64,000 nt of DNA from Panagrolaimus kolymaensis (lineage: Eukaryota; Nematoda; Chromadorea; Rhabditida; Panagrolaimidae). Positions 12,701 through 25,135 of the stretch are shown piece by piece (position 1 is the stretch's first letter; the number at the start of each line of letters is the position of its first letter). A model generated the notes under the pieces. The model was given only the letters and a program-made list of their open reading frames with translations, searched no databases and was not told the DNA's origin. Where the stretch lies: positions 9,300,001-9,364,000 of the forward strand of contig JAJQJQ010000003.1 in the NCBI GenBank assembly GCA_028622995.1, written 5' to 3'. Position numbers and translations under genes: made by a program.

Positions 12701-14946
12701 TAATAAAAAAAAGAGTTATTTAAGGTTAAAGTTAAAAGCAAAAAACAAAAAAAAAGACACGCAAGAAAAAAATATTATGAATTTTAAACATTGGGAAAAT
12801 GGTATTTTTTTATAAAAAGCTTTTTTATTTTATTTTCTTTGTTTTTTTACAATATTTGGACAACATAACTTTCAAAACTTAAGTTTTAAATCACGAAAAC
12901 AACCATGCAACATAAAATTACGCGTGGGTGTCTTCTATTTTTTTATCCTTTGGGAAATAAATTTATTTTTTATTCTGTGGAAAGTAAAATTATTGAATGA
13001 AACTAAAAAAATTTTATTGAATGAATGAAAAAAATAAAAAAGCCTATAATTTTATGTTTATAATATGCTAATGATTTCCATGAAAAATAACATTTAAAAT
13101 AAATGTGGGTATTCCATAGAAAATCCGATTATAGCAGGGAGAGAGAAAGAGTCACATAAATAAACAAAACATTGATAAAAACATTATCGAAAAAGAAAAT
13201 TATAAATATTAAAAAATGTAAAATAAATTTTCCACAGTTTTTGAAAAAAAAAGGATATCGTGTATTTTGTTTTGTTGTAAAAAAACAAATTTAAAGTTCC
13301 CGATATAAAGAAGATTCCAAAAAAACTTCAGAAAATTACAATTTCTATTTTTATTAAATTTTTATGGCTTTTTTTAAATTTAATTTTTAAGTATAAAGTG
13401 GATTACTTTTTTTGAAACCGCATAGTTGACGAAGGAGACGAAAAAAAGTAGAGCAGGACATGATATAGCGAGAAGAAGAAAAGAAAAACATAGTTGCGGG
13501 CTATCAAAAAAAATAAATAAAAGAATTGTGAGAGAGAAAAAATACGATGCGCGAGAGAGAAACCACTACCAACCAATCTACAGCTGCAACTTTTGCATCT
13601 GCTATGCTTAAAATTGCAGACAACCACACGACAAACTGAAATTATATATCTATCTATCTCTCTTTATTTATTTCTTTTTCTCTTTACCAAAATTCAATAA
13701 TCTCGCAATAAATAAATTGAAACATTTTTTTATTATGGGTAATAATTATAGTGAAATAAAAAAATAATAAATTTTACAAGTTTTACAAGTGGCTTTTAAA
13801 TAATTGTTGTAAAGTATATATGTCATTTTTATTAAACATATAAATTATTATAACTATTTTTATGGTTTTACTAAACGTAACCGAAATCATAACCTACCAT
13901 TACAAACCTACAAAAAACAGAGAAAGTAAGAAAAAACTTTTATTCATACAACTAAAAGACGAAAATAAAAAAAGTTCATACAATTTGGCATCACCTTCAA
14001 AAATAGCGCAATCAAGCAGCTATCAAGAATATATCTATTTTTCACTTTTTTTATTATTTGTTTAGCTTTAGTTAAGAAATGAGAATGTTAGATGCAGCAG
14101 CTAAAAATCTCTCCATAGTCGCCGCGCATAATGAAATCGATCATTTTTGACACATTCAGCGAAAAATCAAATAATATTTCAAATAATTCTAGAAAGAAAG
14201 AAAATAAAAAGTTTACACGGATATTTTCATCAAATATTATTTCTTACATTAAATCTTTTTTAAAACAATAAAAAAAATTTAAGCAACATTTTCTTTGCCC
14301 AAAAGCAAAGCAAATTGCCATAGAAAAAAAATTAAAGAAAGATAACAATTTTAACTTCCAAAAGAAGGATTAGAAAACTTATATTTGTCTACCATTTTAA
14401 TGCCATTTTTTGGAATCCAAATGACTGATGAATTTAAAATAAAGAAACACTCACATGGAGTTTTAATAAAATGATTTTACATTGAAAGCTTCAATCAAGG
14501 ATATTTTTATTTTTTGGAAAAGCAATTTTTATTTTGAGCATTGAAATTAATCGTTAGAACAAGTAAGAATGGGGACATAATAATTTAATTATTAGTTCAG
14601 AAATTCATATATTTTTAGAGAAATATGTGATTTGAGTGGAAATAATTAAAGCTCTCTAATAAAATTCAAATTTCTTGCGTTTTTTATTTTACAAAATTTT
14701 AATACTTTCATATTTGTTGGTTTTATTTGTCTTCCATATTGAACTTTATATTTTTCCGATTTTTTTAGAAATTTTTCGTATATTGTAATTTTTGTGTAAT
14801 TTCAAATTTTTATGTCGAATTGTTTTTTTCATTTAAAAATTCTTTATTTTTACTTTTTATTCTAAAATTCGATATGAATATTATAATTAAGGAATATTTC
14901 TAAAGCTACCGCGCGTAGAAGACAAAAAATTTGAGCAAAAGTTCGA
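9719..14946. other. 5.2-kb non-coding, homopolymer-rich stretch
   Basis: Upstream of the G-alpha gene and downstream of the adenylate-kinase-like gene. The short open frames here are chance products of A/T tracts, with no motif, no splice-consistent neighbours and no codon bias. Simple repeats such as TTGTTGTAG-type triplets (near 12000) and CAACCAAC/GGTTGGTT-like strings occur. I see no RNA gene. Confidence 0.6.
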
Positions 14947-17900
14947 TCACATGGCTTTTTGTTTAGGTGCAACAGAATTTCTTCGTTTAGAGGTTGTTGT
15001 AGTTGATGCTCCAGATGTATTTGTAAGAGTTATTATTGGAGCTTTAATGGATGTTTCTTTATCAATATTTTGATCAGATTTGCTATGTTTTTTTGAGGTT
15101 TTTTGACTTCTATCTTTCACCGAAATTCGTTCTTTTTTAATATTTAATGAAACTGAGCGACCTCGTTGTTCTGGAGATAAATTATTATTTGTTGCTAATG
15201 TTGATCCTGTTGCAGCAGCAGCGGGTGGAATCCATGGATTTGCAGTTAAAAATGGTGATGAACTTGTTAATTGTGAAGAATTTGAATATGGTGGCTTTGG
15301 AGTTGGAAGTCTTTGAAAAATTATATTATTATTATTATTTACTGCTAAAGTTGTTGTTGCCGTTGATTGTTGTCCATTTATATTATTGTTGTTGTTGCCT
15401 CCTTCAATACGCGCGGTAGCTAATTGTCAATCGGATGAAGATGGAAATGAATCCATTGGGTTTGTACTCAATGCAGATGGAGCTCTTGAATTTGCATGGG
15501 AATTACTTTCGCTGAATGTTAATTTTTCTCCAAAAATGAATCCAATTTTGTTGCAAAGCTGCTCATTCATGGATTTTGGAAATAAGCATAATTCAGCAGT
15601 GGTGGTTGAAATTGCTCGAAATGCCATTCTGCACCTTAAAATCAACTTTTCAACTTTTTTTAAAACCTTTTGGGAAGCTTGAAACAAACCTTTGTTGTGG
15701 CACCCTTGATTGTCGATGTCTAATAAAAAAATCCAAATATGTATCTTTGACTTCAGAAAAATTAATTTTCTTCGTCAATGGATAATCAGTATTATTAAGA
15801 CAATTAAGAACAACCAAAAAATTTTCATTTTCTTTTGCTGTTCGATAAATAAATTTTCGAATGGCTCTTATTTGTTGACTCTGAAAGGGAAAAATATTTT
15901 AGCATAAAAAAGTTTTAAAAAATAATGTTTTTCTCTCTAATATTTATAAAAGAAAATGAAAAAAAAGATTCGCAGGCTACAGGGTTCGAACCTGTGCGGG
16001 CAATGCCCATGAGATTTCAAGTCTCACTCCTTAACCACTCGGACAAACCTGCGCATTTTAGATCGTCGCTTGCTTTAGAAAGGAACAAATGAGAAAAATC
16101 AACCAAAATCAACGGAAAACATAAAAAATAGTCAAACAAATTTATTTGTACAATTTTTTGTTTTTCAAATCGATCAGAAAAACATCAAAAATAATAACTT
16201 ACCAATGTTTCTTCTCGATCAGGACAAATATCACTTAAATAAACTTTTCTTAATCGATAAAATTCCAATTCAATGTCAGATATATTTTTCTCTCCTGAAA
16301 TTCCACGAATTAATTAACTTTACTTTAATAATTATTTAAATGCTTACTTGGAACAAATAAAACAACTCGAATAAAATCATTATTTTTAGCAAATCCAAAA
16401 TCAGTTAATGTTTTGCGAACGGCATATAATATTTCAGGATTATGTGGCACTTTTAAATCAAATCGAACAACCCGTTTTGTTTTATTAAAATATTTTAAAA
16501 ATGGTTTAGCGCATTTATGGTAATTTAATATTCTCTTCTAAAAAAATTTTTAAAAATAATTATGATGCAACAATTTTTTTTCTCCAAGAAAGTAAGAGGT
16601 ACAAAAAATAATATGTCACACATTCATTCACTGACCTCGAGACGACCTTTATCCGCTTCATCAATACCTCGCACAAAAGCTGTAAGTTCCGGACTTAATT
16701 CTTTCGTATTTATTTCACTTTTAGATATGTCATTTTCATTATGAATATTTTCATACATTCTTTCTTCACCCGACACAAATAATTCCATAGCAAAAAATAT
16801 TGGGTGCTAAAACATAAAATAAAAAAATTTTCATAATTTTTTTTAGAAAATAAATAAAAAATTACCCTTCTTTCAAAATGCTCTAATTTTTTGTCATGGT
16901 CTCCATTCCTATAGGTTTCTGACCTTAAAATGGAAGTGAGTTCTGGAACAATATCAATAATAAATCTCTGATTTGAAGATGTGGATAATTTTGCGCTAAT
17001 CATGCTTAAAATCCATTCCAAAGTTAGAACTCCGGAATCTCTCTGCAAAAAAATGCGCATTAAAAATTTAAATTTTTCTTGGTTTTTTCTTACTCTAAGC
17101 ATTTCTTGAATTTCACTTATATCCGTTACAGTATTTGCGACTTTATTAGGTAAATATGAAAATACGATATCCTCTGTATTAATTAAAGTAAAATCATATT
17201 CATGTGCTAATTCTTGAGTTAATACACCCTTTTGACTTCCAGGGCCACCTGCAAAAAAAAATTATTTTAGTAATTTTTTAATTGCAAATTATTTATTTAA
17301 ATTTTTTTTGCTAAATTCTTCATTTTTTTGTTTTGTCTTTTTTCTAAACGAACTAAATAAAAGTCGAAAACAGGAAATGAAAGGAATCTTTTTTGTTCAC
17401 AAAAATTTTTTTTCATTTCTTTTTAGAGAAAAGGATTTATTTTATTTGACGCAAGATCCTCTAATTTAGATATTCAACACTGTCGTTTGACGTCATATTT
17501 TTTTATTATTTCTTAAAATAAGACACCTTTCTTTTAATATTTGCTAAAATGGAGAGGGGATTATAAATTGCTACTTCTCCTCATCTTTTATCCAAAAACA
17601 TCCATTTTTCATATTTCCTACCTCTTTTCTTACTTTTACTCAATTAGGTTTAGCTTATATCTCAACAAAAAGTATATATGAAAAGAGAATAAAAAAACAA
17701 TTTTATTTAAACTTCAAGAAGCCTTTAAAAATGCAGATTTTTTGAGGTTTCAGAATCATTAAAAAAAAGTGGCGCTGTTGCACTAAATTTTTAGTCATTT
17801 TGGAATTGAAAAAATGTAAAATAAGAAACTGTTGGGATCAAAAAAATTTGCATAAATTAAAAAAAATCAAAAAGCTTGCCAAACACAAAAATAACAGTAT

Positions 17901-18066
17901 GCATAAAATCAGGTTCCCTCGCAATTCCATTTCCTATTGTAACTTCCACTGGGGGATTTGGCATTAAAACCATTGCAGCAATTCGTTCGGCTTCGAAATC
18001 CCTTGATTCTCTTGAACCTTGAACCGACTTTTCGTCGGTGTTTCGCTTGCTCGGAGCACATCCCAT
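14947..18066 (-). CDS. Acylated adenylate-kinase-like protein with low-complexity tail
   Basis: Seven exons: 18066-17880, 17248-17094, 17042-16866, 16806-16636, 16537-16348, 16294-16203 and 15880-14947. The N-terminus MGCAPSKRN has Gly2 and Cys3, a classic myristoyl/palmitoyl membrane signal. VIFVFG joins GPGSQKG across intron 1 to give a GGPGSQKG P-loop, and RFIIDIVPE follows as in the adenylate kinase core, so it is probably a nucleoside monophosphate kinase or a derivative. A conserved-looking region follows, then a Ser/Thr/Asn/Pro-rich tail ending SVAPKQKAM. Intron 1 has a GC-AG border (GCAAGC). Two oddities in the last exon: the frame needs one base less in the run at 15725-15731 (A7 on the given strand), and an in-frame TGA at 15427-15429 lies inside a possible 48-nt intron (15420-15467). 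The corrected length is about 618 aa. It may be catalytically diverged. Confidence 0.75.
15971..16052 (-). tRNA. tRNA-Ser(TGA): tRNA-Ser (anticodon UGA)
   Basis: On the minus strand an 82-nt cloverleaf runs from 16052 to 15971. The 7-bp acceptor stem is GCAGGTT pairing AGCCTGC, with discriminator G. The D arm has GAGTGGTTAAGGAG, the anticodon stem GAGA/TCTC encloses CTTGAAA (anticodon TGA), and a long variable arm (GGGCATTGCCC) marks it as a class II serine tRNA. The T arm carries GGTTCGAACCC (B box). No intron. It lies inside intron 6 of the adenylate-kinase-like gene, on the same strand. Confidence 0.95.
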
Positions 18067-21000
18067 TAGAATATTTTATTTTATATTGGCACAATAATGA
18101 TTGAATTTTTTTTTTGAATAATAAAAGTAAATTCTGAGAAGATAAAAAAATAATAAAAATAATATGTTGGCAATATTTCGGCTTTAATATAAGCTAATTT
18201 AAAAGTTTAATTAATTAATTAATTAAATATTTTAAGGCCACTGAAGAGGAAAAAATGTTGTTTTTTGTTACTTAAACTAAATTTCTAAATAAAGCACGGT
18301 TAAATTAAAGAGCATTACTATAAAGAAATGTAACAAGATAAAAAAATTTCTGGTAAAAGCGGTGAATTTTTTAAAAATAAATATGTTTCTCATGTGTCGC
18401 CACTTTCTTTTAATGGATAATAATAAAAAAGGAAAATAGAAAAATGTAGCAAAAAATCCTTCAAAAAAAAAAGGGAATGGATTTGTCAGTTTTTTGGTAA
18501 AATGTGACGCTTTTACTAAAGCAAGTTAAGTCAAGCCGAAAAAAGCGAATATTGAAATTTAATGTTTATTTTTCCTTCTGCTCTGATAATTAGAAAATAA
18601 CAAAAATTTAAAAAATCGAAAGCGAGCCTTTATTTTCGAAATTTACATAATTCGAGAATCGGCAACTTAAAAAAATTTACAATAAACTTTGTAAAAAAAA
18701 GTGGGATAAAAGACCAAAAAAATAAATGAAATCATTTAAAAATAAATAATTATGAAAACTTTAAAATAAACTTTTAAAATTTAAATCTTTCTTTTTTTAG
18801 ATTTCACGAAATTATAAATAATTGCGGGGCGTCAATTCAAGTAAGTTTAATAATTATTTATGCTGATACAAAACGAAAAATAAAAAAATAAATAAAGTTG
18901 CAAGTTTTTTTACAGAAAAGTTTAATCTTTTTTTTATTTATCAAAGTTTAAATTCAAAAGTTGTTATTAAAATTTTCAAGAAAATAAATATGCTTTTAAA
19001 AATCTTATAGTGTTTTTATTTAAAATAGATTAAATGAAAAAATATATAATAAAGTCAGTGGGGCAAAAAAAGAAATAAAACAACAAATTATACCATCCAT
19101 TTAAGAAAAGGCAGGAAAAAATATATATAAATTAAATTCGCTAAAGCCACGAAAAAGAAAAAAGAAAGATTCTTGTTGCTTTTCTGTTAATGGCAGGAAA
19201 GTAGAAAAAAAGAGGGGAAGCCTTAGGCAGTCTTTCAGTTTGGTCGTCAATTCTTTCTTTTATTTTGGCGAATGAAATCAACTAGAAAAAAGTGAAAAAA
19301 AGGAAGAAGACTTTTTACATTAAAAGGAGGAGGTAAAAAAGATGGAAAGATGGAAGGCACAAATAAGACGAAGAAAAAGAAAATGAAGCTTTTTAAATTA
19401 TTTTTTTGCTTGCTTCTTGTGTCTAAAATAAAAAGAAGAGTCGTTATTGAACATTTCCTTATTTTTTCTTAAAATAAAAAGAAAAAAGAAAAAAGAAGAA
19501 AATTTTAAATAGAATAATTACAATTTTAGGGAAGTTAACCCTTAAATATGCTTGAATTGAAACCTTAAAATAGAAATTATATCGGAGGTTAGAAAACATT
19601 TTTTATTTTTTGGCTTACTATAATTTTATTTTAATAAATTTAATGAATGGGTAATATTATGCCTTTAACAGAAGCATAACCTATAAAATTAGAAATTGAA
19701 TTTTAGTTACTTATTTAATGTGACAAGTTTTGTGAATGAAAAATGTGTGGTTTGTGAATTTTTTGTGACTTAATACAATTTTCTGTATAACTACATGGTA
19801 GTTTAATTTTAGAAAAATATATTAACTTTGTTATAAAAAAATTTCTTAAAATTAAGTTAATTTTCAAGATAATTTAATCAAAAAAAATTAGTATTAAAGA
19901 TAAGTTCAAAAACCAGAATTTTCAAAATGGAATAAATTAAAGCTAAAACCAGAAAAAAATGTTGAATTGTGATGGTGAAATTCGGTTATAAAATAGTTAA
20001 AAATAAAACAAATAAAAAAAAATTAATGAAGTGAAAAAATAAAATAAATTAGCAACATCTTTTTCTTTTTATTATTTTAAAACTTTCATCAAAATCAATT
20101 CTTTACTTTTTTTATTTGTTGACTAAAACACATCTCCTCACTGCTGATAACGAACATGTGGCATTAATATCATAAATCAAATAATTGAATGAATGATGAC
20201 AGCATGTACTCTCTTTCTCTGCGTGCTTTTTTATTACACTAATGTATGTCTTATTATTACTAATACGTAAATATCAAACAAACAAAGAAAAAACAAAACA
20301 AAAACGCAGGCATTTTGAACGTTCAAATTTAAACTAAACAAAGTGTTATTATCGCATAAAAGCAGATTAAAAATTGGATATTTAAATTTGATCTGATTTT
20401 AAGCAGGGCTCAAAAAAGGAAAATGCGTATATTTCTAGAAATTAACTAAAAAAATATATACCAAAAAATCGGTTTGTTTCGCAAAAAATTTAATAACAAA
20501 TTAGAGAAAAAATAATGTCTTGTCTCAGCGAAAAAAAACTTTCAAAGTAACAAAAGAAAAAGAAAAATGAAAATCAAAACAAAATTAATTTTGATAAGTA
20601 AGTGTTAAAGCCAACTACACAAAGAATGCATGTATGTATTAGTAATCCTCAAAATTGACGCAATAAAAAAGAGTAAATTGAAAATTTCTTCATTATTGTT
20701 CCTTCTTAATTTTTTCTATTTGCCTTTTGTGTAAATGTTTCCATTATTATTATTACAAGTAGAATTAATAAGTGTTACTTTATTTTATTTTGAAAGTAAC
20801 TAAAGCGAGTACAAAAAATTACTATTATACCTAAAAATACATTTTTTTCTTTTTACTGTAATTATTTTAAAAGCTTTGTGCCATGGTTAAAGATATCTCG
20901 AAACTTAGAATAGTTACTTTATTGCATTTAAAAACACAAAACATAGCCAAATTAATTACCTTATTTTTGTCTGTCTCTTTTTTCATTTTTTCTTTGTAGT

Positions 21001-22332
21001 AATTAAACTCTTTTTCTTTCTTAATTTTTAGTCTGTTAAACAATTTCAAGGTCTGTCAGCTATATACCATTTTTTTCTTCATAGAATTGTTTTGTTTGAT
21101 GTAATTAAAACAAAAGCTAAAAATATATGTTTTAAAATTAAAAACTTTATTTATTTTTTTAAACATCCAAAAAATGCATGAAAAAAAATAATAAGAAAAA
21201 TATTAGCATATTTTAATTTATGAAATTTTTTTAACTGACAAAAAAAAGTCAAAGATTAAAACGGTGAAAGAAGAATAAGGGTAGAATGGAAAATAGCTAT
21301 AAAAAAGTACCATAAAAAAAGAAAGGCAGGAAAAAATCATCAAACATAAAAAATAAGGTTATAATCGGCCGAAAGACAATAGTAACAAAAAGTAAGTAGG
21401 TAATGGGGTTAGTGGTTTTTTTTGCAGCTACCATATATACATATTTTATTATTTTAACATAGGTTCCAAAAATGACCAACCAAAAATTAAGGAAAAAATA
21501 AAAAATCATCAATTAAGTGTTCTTGAAAGAATTTTTTTTTGCCTTTGAATGCTTACTTCTTTTTTACATTGAATAAAAAAAATAAAAATTACACAAATAT
21601 ATTTAAAAGACATCACATTTACTTTTACTTCTTTTTTTTACACACAACAAAGACAACACAAAATACAAAATTATTACAAAAATAAAAAATACATAGTTTT
21701 TGAAAACAAAAAACACCGGCGCAAAATCAACCGAAAAAAATATTATAATTTTTAAGTCACGTTTTTAAAAAAATGTTTCAACCGGCGCCTAAATTAAAAA
21801 CAATGAGAACAAAAAATTTTACACTTAAAAATCAAAAAATAAATATAATTTGAGATGACGGATATTATCAAATGGCGAAGAAAGACGGCTATAATATTTG
21901 CAAAAATAAAGTGTCCAATCAGTAAATTATTTGGGAAGACACAAACAAAGAAAAAATATTGAAGGAAATTGAAAAGTGTTAAAAAAAACTGACTAGCTAC
22001 ATAAGAAAAATACTTGTGACAAATACATGTATACATTTTTTAAACTTTCGAACAAAAATATAAATAATATTAATTAATTATTACACCAAATAAAAAGTGT
22101 GAAGGTGCGAATCACAAAAAAAATGGAGAACAAAAAATCAAAAAAAGTTAAGAAGGAAGAAGGTATTTTTTTGTTGCCCGCTAATATAGGGTATAAAAAT
22201 AAATCAAATACAAAAATACAAACTCAAAGTCATGGAACAAAAATTAAAATTAAAAAAAGTAAAATAAAATATTAGGTTTTTGTATGCGAAAAATTGAATA
22301 GAAAAAAAATTATTGACTAAATAAAAATGCTT
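18067..22332. other. 4.3-kb non-coding AT-rich stretch
   Basis: Lies upstream of the adenylate-kinase-like gene and downstream of the zinc-finger gene. No exon, tRNA or element with recognisable ends is visible. Open frames at 20867, 21297 and 21794 are chance frames in A/T runs. Confidence 0.55.
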
Positions 22333-25089
22333 TCATGCAATTACATGGTGTTGATGTGTTGATGATGATGGTGGTTGTTGTTGCACATTTGCTGCTAAAG
22401 TTGTTGAAGATGATGAGGAGGATGTTAAAATGAGATCTGATGATGATTTTCCGCCAAAAGTTGGCGTCTGTTGGTTGAGATTTGATAAAGCTGCTAAAGT
22501 ATTTGAAAATGATGATAATTCAGGAGCAGCTAGAGATGATAAATTTACAGCACTCAAAAGACTTGTCAAAGGGTTCATCGTTGGAGTGATTGGAGTTTGG
22601 GGTGTCAAAGGTTGCTGTTGTTGCTGAACATTGGCAGAAGTAGTTGTTGCAAGCAGAGAATGCAAAAATTGTGGACCCAACGCATTTTGAAGTTGTGCCA
22701 AAGCCATTTGTTGTTGTTGCTGTTGTAGTTGAGCTTGAAGAATATCTAATAAGGCTTTAATCGTGCTATCGGCCGAATTGAATGAAGAAGAGCGATTTTC
22801 GTGTTGTTGATGTTGCAAAAAATTAAAAACAGACGATGATTTATGATGATTATTGTAACCATTGCTGTTGCTTGAAAGATACGAGGGTGTAAGAGGCACT
22901 GGATGTGGTAATTGCAAATTAGACGAAGAATTTTGTGGAGGTGGGTCAATGAAGCTAACTCCTGGTTGACCAAATAAATCAGCTATGGAACTTCGTTGGC
23001 TTGAAGTTGCACTGCCAAGAGTCGAAGTTATGCTAGCTTTTCTTAAAATTGATAAATGTTCATTCATCGATGACGAAGATGATGGTTGTTGATGGAGATT
23101 AAAACTCGATGGAATTTGTAATCCAAGTGAATGATGATGATTAGAAACATTCATAGATTGTAATTTTTCTTCAAAATTATTATGTTGCATTTCAAAATCC
23201 ATAAAATCATCATCCATTCTTGATGGGCTCATAAGATCCGAACAACCACTATCAGTTGTGGCATTGGTCAACACAGAATCACGTCGAGTTTGCATATAAA
23301 GTTGACATTGCTCTTGATGAATTTTTAATCCAACTTTTTGTGCATAACATTTTGAACATGCTTCACATTTATATGGTTTTTCACCAGTGTGAACTCGAAG
23401 GTGAACTTGCATATTTCCTTGATTAGTGAATTTTTTATCACAGAAATTGCAACTAAAATTATTTTTTCAACAATTATTTTTTATTTCTAAAATTAATATT
23501 TTTTGTTACTCACCGAAATGGTCTCTCACCAGTGTGAAGCCGAGTATGGACATACAGCGATGAAGCATATGCATATCGCTTTCCACAAAATTTGCATACA
23601 TAATCATTGGTTTTTCGTTGAGATGGTGGAGGAATTAAAGATTTCTTTCGAATAATTACTTCTTCAAGAACATTTTCTTCTTGTGTTGATGGTAAATTGT
23701 GAGTAGCTTCATGTGCAGTTAATTGGGATTTCTAGAAAGAAAAAAAATTATTTATTTATTTTGTTTTGGGTATTTTTAAGTAAAAAATAGACTAACTTGA
23801 ATAAAAGCTCTTCCACATTTGCCACAATTATATGGTCTTTCGCCGGTATGAGTGCGTTCATGACTTTGCAAATTTCCTTGACTTGCAAAGGATTTTGGAC
23901 AATATTTACAAACATATGGTCTTTCGCCTGTATGAGTTCTAACATGAACCTGAAAATAATTATTTTTTTATAAACATTTTCAACTATTTTTAAATTTGAA
24001 CTTACTTGTAAACTTCCAGCATAAGCAAAACTTTTGGAACAAAATTTACAAACATGTTTTCTTTCATTTTGTTCATGAACTTGTTTGACATGAAGTTTCA
24101 AATAATTTCGAAGTGTGAAAGTTTTGGGACAACATGGACAATTGAAACTCTTATCTCCGTGGGTTTTCTTATGAGTGTATAAAGCTGATGGCGAAGACAA
24201 GCATTTACCGCATTTTGGACATTTATAATTTCGAATTCCAAGATGCGCTGATCGTTCATGAACCGTTTTAGTTCCATATTGAGCAAAAGTTTTATCACAA
24301 AATTTGCATTTATATGGGCGTTCTCCAGTGTGAGTTCGCTCATGAACTTGCAAAGTAGCTTTTTGAGCGAAATGTTTATCACAAAAATGACAGGCAAATG
24401 GTTTCTCTCCAGTGTGGCAGCGTTTATGAGATTCAAGAATTGAGAGATATGAGAAACCTTTGTCACAAATATCGCAAACATGTCGACGATCAAGGCAAAT
24501 TCCAGTAACCGTGAGAGGCTTTCGACCTTCGGCCAAAGCTTGCTTTTCTTCCAATTTTTGAAGTTTTAAAATTTCTTCTTCGGCTAATTGTTCAGCAATT
24601 TTTTGCTCTTCATCATCATCATCGTCATCTTCGTCGTCCTCATCTTCGATTTCGATGGTTTCAACATCCACCATTTCATCATAGCCTCCATCTTCCGATG
24701 AAGTTGGAAGTCTTCTCGACGAAATTCCAGATCTTCCTGACATTGTTGAAATTCCCGAAGATGTAGCTTCTTCATGACTAATTTCACTATCAGTTGCAGA
24801 AATAGGAGATAATTCATTTGCGCTTCCATAAATTTCATTGATTACGCTTGATCGACTTGAATGACTTCTTGGAGATTCAGAATCAATAGTCAGCTAAAAA
24901 AATATTTGGGTTAAAACTATTCTCAACTTAGTTTTTTGAATTTTTGAAGCTTACCAAATTCCTGGGAGATTCAGAAAATTCTGAATTTGCATTATTTGGC
25001 GAAGGTTTAGAAGAATTTTTTCGAGATAAATGTGGTGGAGATTCACATGGTGAACTGGGATTAGATATATTTTGATCAACATGAACCAT
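22333..25089 (-). CDS. Multi-C2H2 zinc-finger protein (11 fingers)
   Basis: Five coding exons: 25089-24955, 24893-24006, 23949-23797, 23731-23514 and 23452-22333, giving 837 aa. Order: a Ser/Pro-rich N-terminus, a strongly acidic stretch (E/D run near residues 110-135), a short coiled-coil-like segment rich in E, L and K, then about ten C2H2 fingers with TGEKP/TGERP linkers and an eleventh of C2HC type at the end, then a long Ser/Gln/Asn-rich tail. Finger 3 has a wider H-x4-H spacing (VHERSAHLG), and fingers 4-6 lack the standard linker. This is a nuclear DNA-binding protein, probably a transcription factor; targets cannot be told from sequence. A poly-T CAG acceptor lies 35 nt upstream of the ATG and that frame stays open up to it, so either a 5' exon is missing or this is a spliced-leader site. 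I do not recognise a specific orthologue. Confidence 0.9.
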
Positions 25090-25114
25090 AATTAAAATTT
25101 GTGATTCTTCTTTG

Positions 25115-25135
25115 TTAGTCGAATCTGAAAAAAAA
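25115..25135 (-). promoter_or_regulatory. Strong 3' splice or trans-splice acceptor before zinc-finger ATG
   Basis: On the minus strand a run of nine T followed by CAG ends just before 25124, 35 nt upstream of the start codon at 25089. In nematodes such sites accept the SL1 leader; an ordinary 5' UTR intron is the alternative. Confidence 0.5.
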
